Part shown: in pieces, positions 57,745 to 64,000 of the stretch
Layout: each line of letters starts with the position of its first letter
Position numbering within the stretch: the stretch's first letter is position 1
Source of the DNA: Sesamum alatum
Lineage: Eukaryota; Streptophyta; Magnoliopsida; Lamiales; Pedaliaceae
Direction: 5' to 3'
Length of the DNA: 64,000 nucleotides
Assembly: GCA_034509735.1 (NCBI GenBank)
Contig: JACGWO010000003.1
Span: 36,540,466-36,604,465, forward strand
Translations under genes and position numbers: made by a program
Notes under the pieces: generated by a model
What the model was told of the DNA's origin: nothing
Seen by the model: only the letters and a program-made list of their open reading frames with translations
Databases searched by the model: none

Positions 57745-59850
57745 ATGTCTATTTATTTAAACCTCTTGTTGAATGATATGTATGGATGAATTTTTTTGTG
57801 ATATTTTCTCTGCCAAATTTCTTCATCCAATTTAGTATTTAGGTTCACATGTAATTTCATATTAAATTTCATCTTAGATCCATTATTGCACTTTCATAAT
57901 TATCACTGTCTACATTTTTTAATTTAGAAGTTCAAGTAGAAAATTAACCTAATAGAATGAATTAATTTATTATCAAGTAATTCGATTACTTTACAGTATC
58001 TATCTATGATAATTAATGGTAAAAAAACGTAATTACTAGATTTCTTATTTATGTATTATTAGCTATTATGTCTTATGTTGTAGCGTTTCGAATTTATATT
58101 TTGTATATAATATTTTTCTTAGCATTATAATTAGAAATATAAATATCCTTACATTTTATTAGTTTTCAAATGCATTTAAATTTATTTTTTATGAAGGGAA
58201 TCAAAAGGTGATAGTAATTGTTCTTTTTCTTTTTCCCTTTTAGAAACTAGATTACAAAAGGAATGACTTATTTAAAAATTATATTTTTTTCTAGGGAGAA
58301 ACCCGTTTTGTAATATAGGGCAAATGTGATAGTATCTTTTAGATAATGTATTTATATTTGCTATGTTTGATGGCGTTCCAAAAATCAAAATTTGTGAGTG
58401 TATATAGAGATTAAAATTTATGGGTAGATTATTTATTTTTATTCTTTGGTCATCAAAAGCAAATGAAAACGTCAAAAAGGATAAAAGAAAATTATAGGCT
58501 TCAAATGAAGAATAATTGCTTCATGTTGAAATAACATGATATTCATTAAAAACTAACTCGATTATCTTACTGTATCTATGTTAAATTAATGGACATGAAC
58601 AAAAATCTTAGAAATTTATTTATTATGTTATGTACGTAGCATTTTCAATTTCTTTATTGTATATTATATTGTTAGCATATAATTTCGAAATATATATATA
58701 TATATATATATACCTTTATTTTTTATTTAAACCTCTTATTGAATGATATGTATAGGATATTTTTTTGTGACATTTTCTCTACCAAATTTTCTTCATCCAA
58801 TTTAGTATTTAGCGATGTTCACATGTAATTTCATATTAAATTTCATTCCTAGGATCCATTGTTGTCGTTTCATAATTGTCACAATTTACTTATTTTTTAA
58901 TTTAGAAGTTCAGGTAGGAAATTCAACCTGATAGAATGAAATATTTATTAACAAGTAATTTGATTATTTTACAATATCTATCTATGATAATTAATGGTCA
59001 CAAATGTAACTACTAATTTTTTTTAATTTATACATATATAGCTATTATATCTTATGTCTTAGCATTTCAAATTTATTATTATATATAGCGTATCATCTAG
59101 CATATAATTGAGAAATATAAATATCTTTACTTTCTATTAGTTTCAAAAAAGATGTTTAAATTTATTTTTTTATAAAAAAAAATCAAAAAGTTTGATACTA
59201 ATTCTTCTTTTGTTTTTTTTTTTTCTTTTAGAAACTAGATTACGAAAAAGACAAATGATTAATAATTATTTTTTTTAAGAGAAATCCGTTTTTACCATAT
59301 GGAAAATGTCATAGTATCTTTTAGATAATGTACTTATATTTGCTATGTTTTGAATGCCGTGCCCAAAATTAAGAGTTTTGTGAATGTATATAGAGATCAA
59401 AATTTATGGGTAAATTATTTATTTTTATTCGTTGGCCCATCAAAAGTAAATAAAACTAACAAATGGATAAAATAAAACTGTAGGCTTCAAGTGAAAAATA
59501 ACTGTTTAAGTTAACATGATATTCATTAAAAACTAATTCGATTATCTTACAGTATCTATGATAATTAACGGACATTAACCCAACCTAGAAATTTTTTATT
59601 ATGTTATGTTCGTACCTTTTTCAATTTCTTGTTGTATATTTGTATTGTTAGCAAATAATTCTGAAATATATATAGCTTTATTTTTTATTAGTTTCAGATA
59701 TTGTTAATTTTTTTTATGAAGACAATATAAAGTGTTGCTAATGCTTTTTCTATTCTTACTTTCAGAAACTTGATTAAACAAGATCATTTAATACAAATCA
59801 TATTTTGTAAAGTAGGGGAATTCATCACATAGGGTATAGAAACAATATCT
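57745..59850. repeat. Two-and-a-bit copies of a roughly 1-kb tandem duplication
   Basis: ACCTCTTRTTGAATGATATG occurs at 57761 and 58731 (970 bp apart). GAAACTAGATTAC occurs at 58243 and 59231 (988 bp), and a variant GAAACTTGATTA at 59765. CARTATCTATCTATGATAAT-type sequence recurs at about 57998, 58571, 58972 and 59551, so each unit holds two related halves. Copies differ by many substitutions and small indels, so the duplication is old. No coding frame is conserved. Confidence 0.75.
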
Positions 59851-60142
59851 TTTATATAAATGCATTTTATTAATTGAATAAGAAAATATATATATTATTT
59901 GAAACTTATAAAATATTTTTTCTCAAGGTGTAAAAACATGATAATATTCTATTATCATTTTTAAAATGTTACGTAAATAAACTTAGTAAAGAGTTTCATA
60001 TTGAGTTTTGTATAAATAAATTTGCACTATTGTATATGTATTATGTAATTTATAATTTATGAAAATATTATAAAAATTATGAATTTTCATTGCATAGCAT
60101 GGGATTCATACTAGTATATATATATATACACTACCAAACAGT

Positions 60143-60448
60143 CACTAGAAAAAAATCATTATTAGCCACATTTTTAATGACTATGGCAAAAAATCATGGT
60201 GAATAACTATTATTAACTACGGTTAAATAAAAACTGTTGCAAAAACTAGCTTTTCCACCACAAAAAATTTATTTAGCCGTGGTAAAAATATTCGCCATGA
60301 CTTTTAACCATGACAAATGTTTTAGCCACCCTCGCAAAAATCACGGCCGACAACCGTTGCTTGACCGTGATCAATGACTATTCGCTACAGTTATTTAGTA
60401 TTAACCACGGCAATTAGACCGTGATTAAATGTCATATTTCTTGTAGTG
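60143..60448. mobile_element. CACTA-like MITE, degenerate
   Basis: The left end CACTAGAAAAAAATC and right end ATTTCTTGTAGTG are imperfect inverted repeats of the CACTA type. Subterminal motifs such as TTAGCCAC, CCGTGATTA and GCCGTGGT recur in both orientations. I see no matching 3-bp duplication, so the left end may lie slightly further out (CACTACCAAAC at 60129). Confidence 0.6.
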
Positions 60449-63400
60449 AACTTTACATAGTAATGTTACCAAACTTGTTTTATATCCGAGGTAGCACCCA
60501 TATTTGCTAGAAGAATTTTCTCCAACTCATGGACGAAAAAATATTATTTTTCTCGATTTTAATCACCAGATTAAGATATCATTGATACAAACACATTAAT
60601 ATATGAAGCCAAATTCTATATTTTGGGGTCGATAACTATAATATCCCCGAAGAAATTAATCACTGAAAACACAAGAGATCTCCTGCAAAATTTAAATTCT
60701 TGAACAAAAAATAATTAATTTGAATGTATTTATTTGACAGTTTGGGAGAAAATCGTTGAGAAGTGAGGCCAAAAATCCAGGAACATGGTGCAACTGGCTA
60801 AGGTTCACTTTTCTCCATAATAATCAGAGTATTAAAATAGAGACAATAATGATTGATGACGTCGTAAGTGAGGTAAATTAGCAGGTAGTAATTAATTAAA
60901 GATGTTGGAATTGATGTCCATGCCACTTCACACATCTTTTTCCTTAAAAAGGGTCGTGTAATGTAATATCCACATGAGTCCAATGAAGTGTAATTGGGTA
61001 CGTATTGTCTTGCTCATCTTCTCTGATCTGGATTGCAAATTCATCTTCAAGATAAAAATAGTAACTAAACCCTAATAAGTTTGTTTTTGTTTTCGACTCA
61101 TCTCTAAAATAGAGAACTAAATCATAATTATGTTTTTTTTTTTTCTCCGACTCATCTTAGAGATTGGCCGAAAATGTTTGGTCTTATTTGGGAACATCTT
61201 ATCCCGTTGTTTTGAGGCATTTTGGTTTGTTCCTCAAATCATATAAAAATATATAAAAGAGATATGAGTTGACAATAAAATCTGTTTCTCAAGTTACAAA
61301 ATCATACATACAATATATTTTTTACACTATTTTAAATTATCTCCAAAAATAAATCCAAGCATACGCCTTATTTCTAACATACATTTAATTATCTTTTTTT
61401 TTCTCTCTATCTCCACAAATCAAAACAAAACACTCAGACAAAAAAAATAAACGTAATGTAATTGTTCTGGTTTCCACTACCTACGTAACTCCACTTGGGC
61501 TTTCGACACGTGTCACGCCCCATTACCTAATTAGTGCTTAATTACTTTGTAATTTTTTCATAAAGTAAGCAAGTAAAGAAGCCCCTAAATAGTTCAATAA
61601 AGATGAAGCTATATAGATATATATGGTAGAGTGAAAAGGGAGTTTGGACCACCAATATTTGGTTATAATATTAGAAAAATAGAGCAAGAAAAAAGAAAGG
61701 TACCTTGCTTTTCTTTGTTATTAATGTTTTACATAATTGAATCAATGTTTTAATAATATTTAAAAACTGATCAATACATCGATTCGATCAATATTTTAAT
61801 ATACCAACAATCATGAGTTACCCACATGTCCTGTGGGATGGGAATACATGACCTCAAACTTGATCGTGAGACCTCAACTTTAATCACTAGATCAAAATAT
61901 TATTAGTAACAATCACCATTTTTCAATAATTATCAAAAAGGAATTTTATCAAGATTTATAACCTTTTCAGAATACTCTCACGTATTTTAATAATACATTA
62001 AAAATATTATTCAATTTTTTAAAATTCAGGGACGTATTTTATAATTTTTAAATTAAAAGAAAAAACGGATATCTGTGTAATTATATTGGATAATATGGAG
62101 AAATTAATTAAGTAATGATTTTTGGGCAGCTAAGATGGAACTTTGGCATTCAAAAGTTTTCGGAGAAGTTGATGGCTCGTACGTACAATTGTCTGGCAAT
62201 TAATTAATACATATATATATATATATATTTCAACTTTGTTTTTTCGGTTAAAAGGCATGCAAATTAAGTAATGCAATGACATTTTTTTCTTTTTTATTGA
62301 AAGCAATAAAATATTATTAAATATTAATATAAATCAATTACAATCCATCTTGTCGAATATTAATAATTTAAATAAAAATAATTACAACACCTTTACTCTA
62401 ATTCACAATCTAATTAATAATATTTATTGATTACAGTAGAACGACCTATACATATTATATAGTAGAAAACATCTCACACGTTAATGAGATTCAAATTCAT
62501 GACCTTTAAAATTAAGGGGTCTCAACTTTACCAAGCGCGACATTGGCGCAATAACATTTCTTTATTAAAAAACCTTTTACACTGGCATTGAAATTTGGCT
62601 GGGAATAGACCCACGCCTACCTACGACCTAATAACCAAGCATTATAGATTAATGTCTCTCATAGTGCTTCGGCAACATAAAATAAGTTTGTTCAAAAAAT
62701 AAACATAAAATAAGTTGTAAAAAAAGTTATATATTAAAAACTAATAAATTTTAAGGATGTTTGAATACAAAAGTAAAAAATAAAAATAATAGAATTAAAG
62801 TTTTTACTAAATAGGCTACAATGTTATCCATTTATGTTAAAATTTATTAATTTACCCCTGAATAATATATTTTGTACTAAAAGTAAAAGTTGAGAGTCGA
62901 GGATATTTCGGAGTTTTTGTATATATATTAAGGATATAAATGTTTAAAATCAACTTTAAAATATTTACTGAAATGCCAATAAGTCGAGAAATTTTGTGGA
63001 ATCGATTTTCATTTTCAGTTTTCAGCGGAAAATATGTATTTTCAATTTTGTATAGGTTTTCATATGAAACGAGAATATGATTGTATTAGTTACTGAGATT
63101 GTATTTTATATTGAAACATCCTCTGAAGATCATATTGTACATATATATCAGAAACCTATGTTCTTATGATCAGACTTTAATCTTGTCTGCGGATGAAATG
63201 AGTTCAAGTTTATCTGAATTTGTGAATGATAAGTTTTTGAGATGGGTGTCAAGTTTTCTTTTTTCTTTTTTTCTTTTTTTTTTATTTAAATTAAAAAAGA
63301 ATATTAAATGCAGTCAAAAGAATATATTTGGCATTTATTAGGGTTACATATTTATAGAATGATCGAATTATACGACCGAATATATCAACTAATTATCGAT

Positions 63401-63557
63401 CGAGTTGGGTTAATATGTGAAAAGTTTTTTGGCCATTTCGATAGTGCTTGAGGGCGTTTAAGTCATTTTGAGCAATTTGAATGTGACCCCCACATAAATT
63501 TATAAATAATTAATTTTGTTAAAAGATACTTTCATATTTGAAAAGTCACAATCAAAA

Positions 63558-63628
<71 letters not shown>

Positions 63629-64000
63629 TTAATTTGTAGTTTGAAAATACGAGTAAATAATATTTTTTTTTTGTAATTATAAAACAATTCTAGTTGGTCT
63701 AACAAATCTAATTAACCCTTGCTTGGAGAGGAGTTGGATTTGGATCCATCAAACGTTGACGAGACTGAATCCTTAATAATTTGAGAAATTTACCCTAAAC
63801 CCGCCCTTGCAACATTCTTGTGACATTATTTATAAGTGACAGGGGTTATTTGGTAAAAAAATATAAAAAAGATGCATTTACCCCTTGAGAAAGACAAAAA
63901 TTCTCGAACAAGACTAAAGTCCCCGTGTTTTACCTAAGTCGGGCTTAACCTTACCCCCTGACCCGACAACCCAAAATCATAGCCATTTAATGCAACATGC
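60449..64000. other. AT-rich intergenic sequence
   Basis: No gene is supported. The longest open frames (60798..60983 minus, 63099..63341 plus) are short, AT-driven and without recognisable motifs. Runs of (AT)n lie near 62210..62228. Confidence 0.5.
63560..63629. repeat. (TTA)n microsatellite
   Basis: About 23 uninterrupted TTA/ATT units. Confidence 0.92.

Noticed and set aside
60100..60120. Possible Helitron 3' end (ATGGGATTCATACTAG before T)
   Set aside because: The terminal CTAG|T fits, but I could not find a matching 5' end or a convincing GC hairpin, so no element is annotated.

Overview
The window is nuclear DNA from a flowering plant, almost certainly a eudicot. The evidence is AT-rich intergenic sequence, introns with GT..AG borders, plant-specific gene families (OVATE family protein, HVA22, UPF0496) and a polyubiquitin gene with a long leader intron. 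LTR retrotransposons, Helitrons, CACTA elements and foldback MITEs are abundant. The species cannot be read from the sequence. A run of exactly 500 Ns (20908..21407) marks an assembly gap.

Layout. 1-10 kb: mostly intergenic, with a small tandem repeat, a foldback element, a MITE, and a compact 2.24-kb LTR retrotransposon (6644..8887) that carries only a decayed gag and still has a 5-bp target duplication. 10-13 kb: a three-exon coiled-coil gene (minus). 15-16.4 kb: a UPF0496 gene (minus). 17.6 kb: a 62-residue single-span membrane protein gene (minus), head to head with the ribosomal protein eS17 gene (plus, 18276..18701). 19.8-20.7 kb: the 3' end of a TLDc-domain gene (minus), whose 5' part is lost at the gap. 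21.4-24.4 kb: the 3' half of a dead chromodomain Ty3/gypsy element. 25.2-25.8 kb: an OVATE family protein (minus). 27.8-31.2 kb: a 12-exon lipid-droplet-associated hydrolase gene (minus) with one GC-AG intron. 34.1-37.6 kb: a six-exon HVA22-type gene (plus), convergent with a 161-residue gene of unknown function (37861..38346, minus). 38.5-45.9 kb: a transposon graveyard with several very short Helitrons and a CACTA MITE with intact ends. 46-49.2 kb: a nine-unit polyubiquitin gene. 50.1-54.9 kb: a LINE 3' fragment, then a degenerate Ty1/copia element. 55-64 kb: no gene recognised, but a roughly 1-kb-period tandem duplication and further MITEs.

The genes are ordinary, unrelated single-copy plant genes with no operon-like logic. 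Multi-exon models were built by hand from splice signals, reading phase and family knowledge. The hydrolase and HVA22 models close perfectly in frame (945 and 789 nt). No previously undescribed biological system was found. The most interesting items are the transposable elements (a gag-only mini retrotransposon, a five-copy MITE family, roughly 300-bp Helitrons with readable termini, nested foldbacks), a spliced upstream ORF overlapping the hydrolase start codon, and signs of unequal homogenisation in the ubiquitin repeats.
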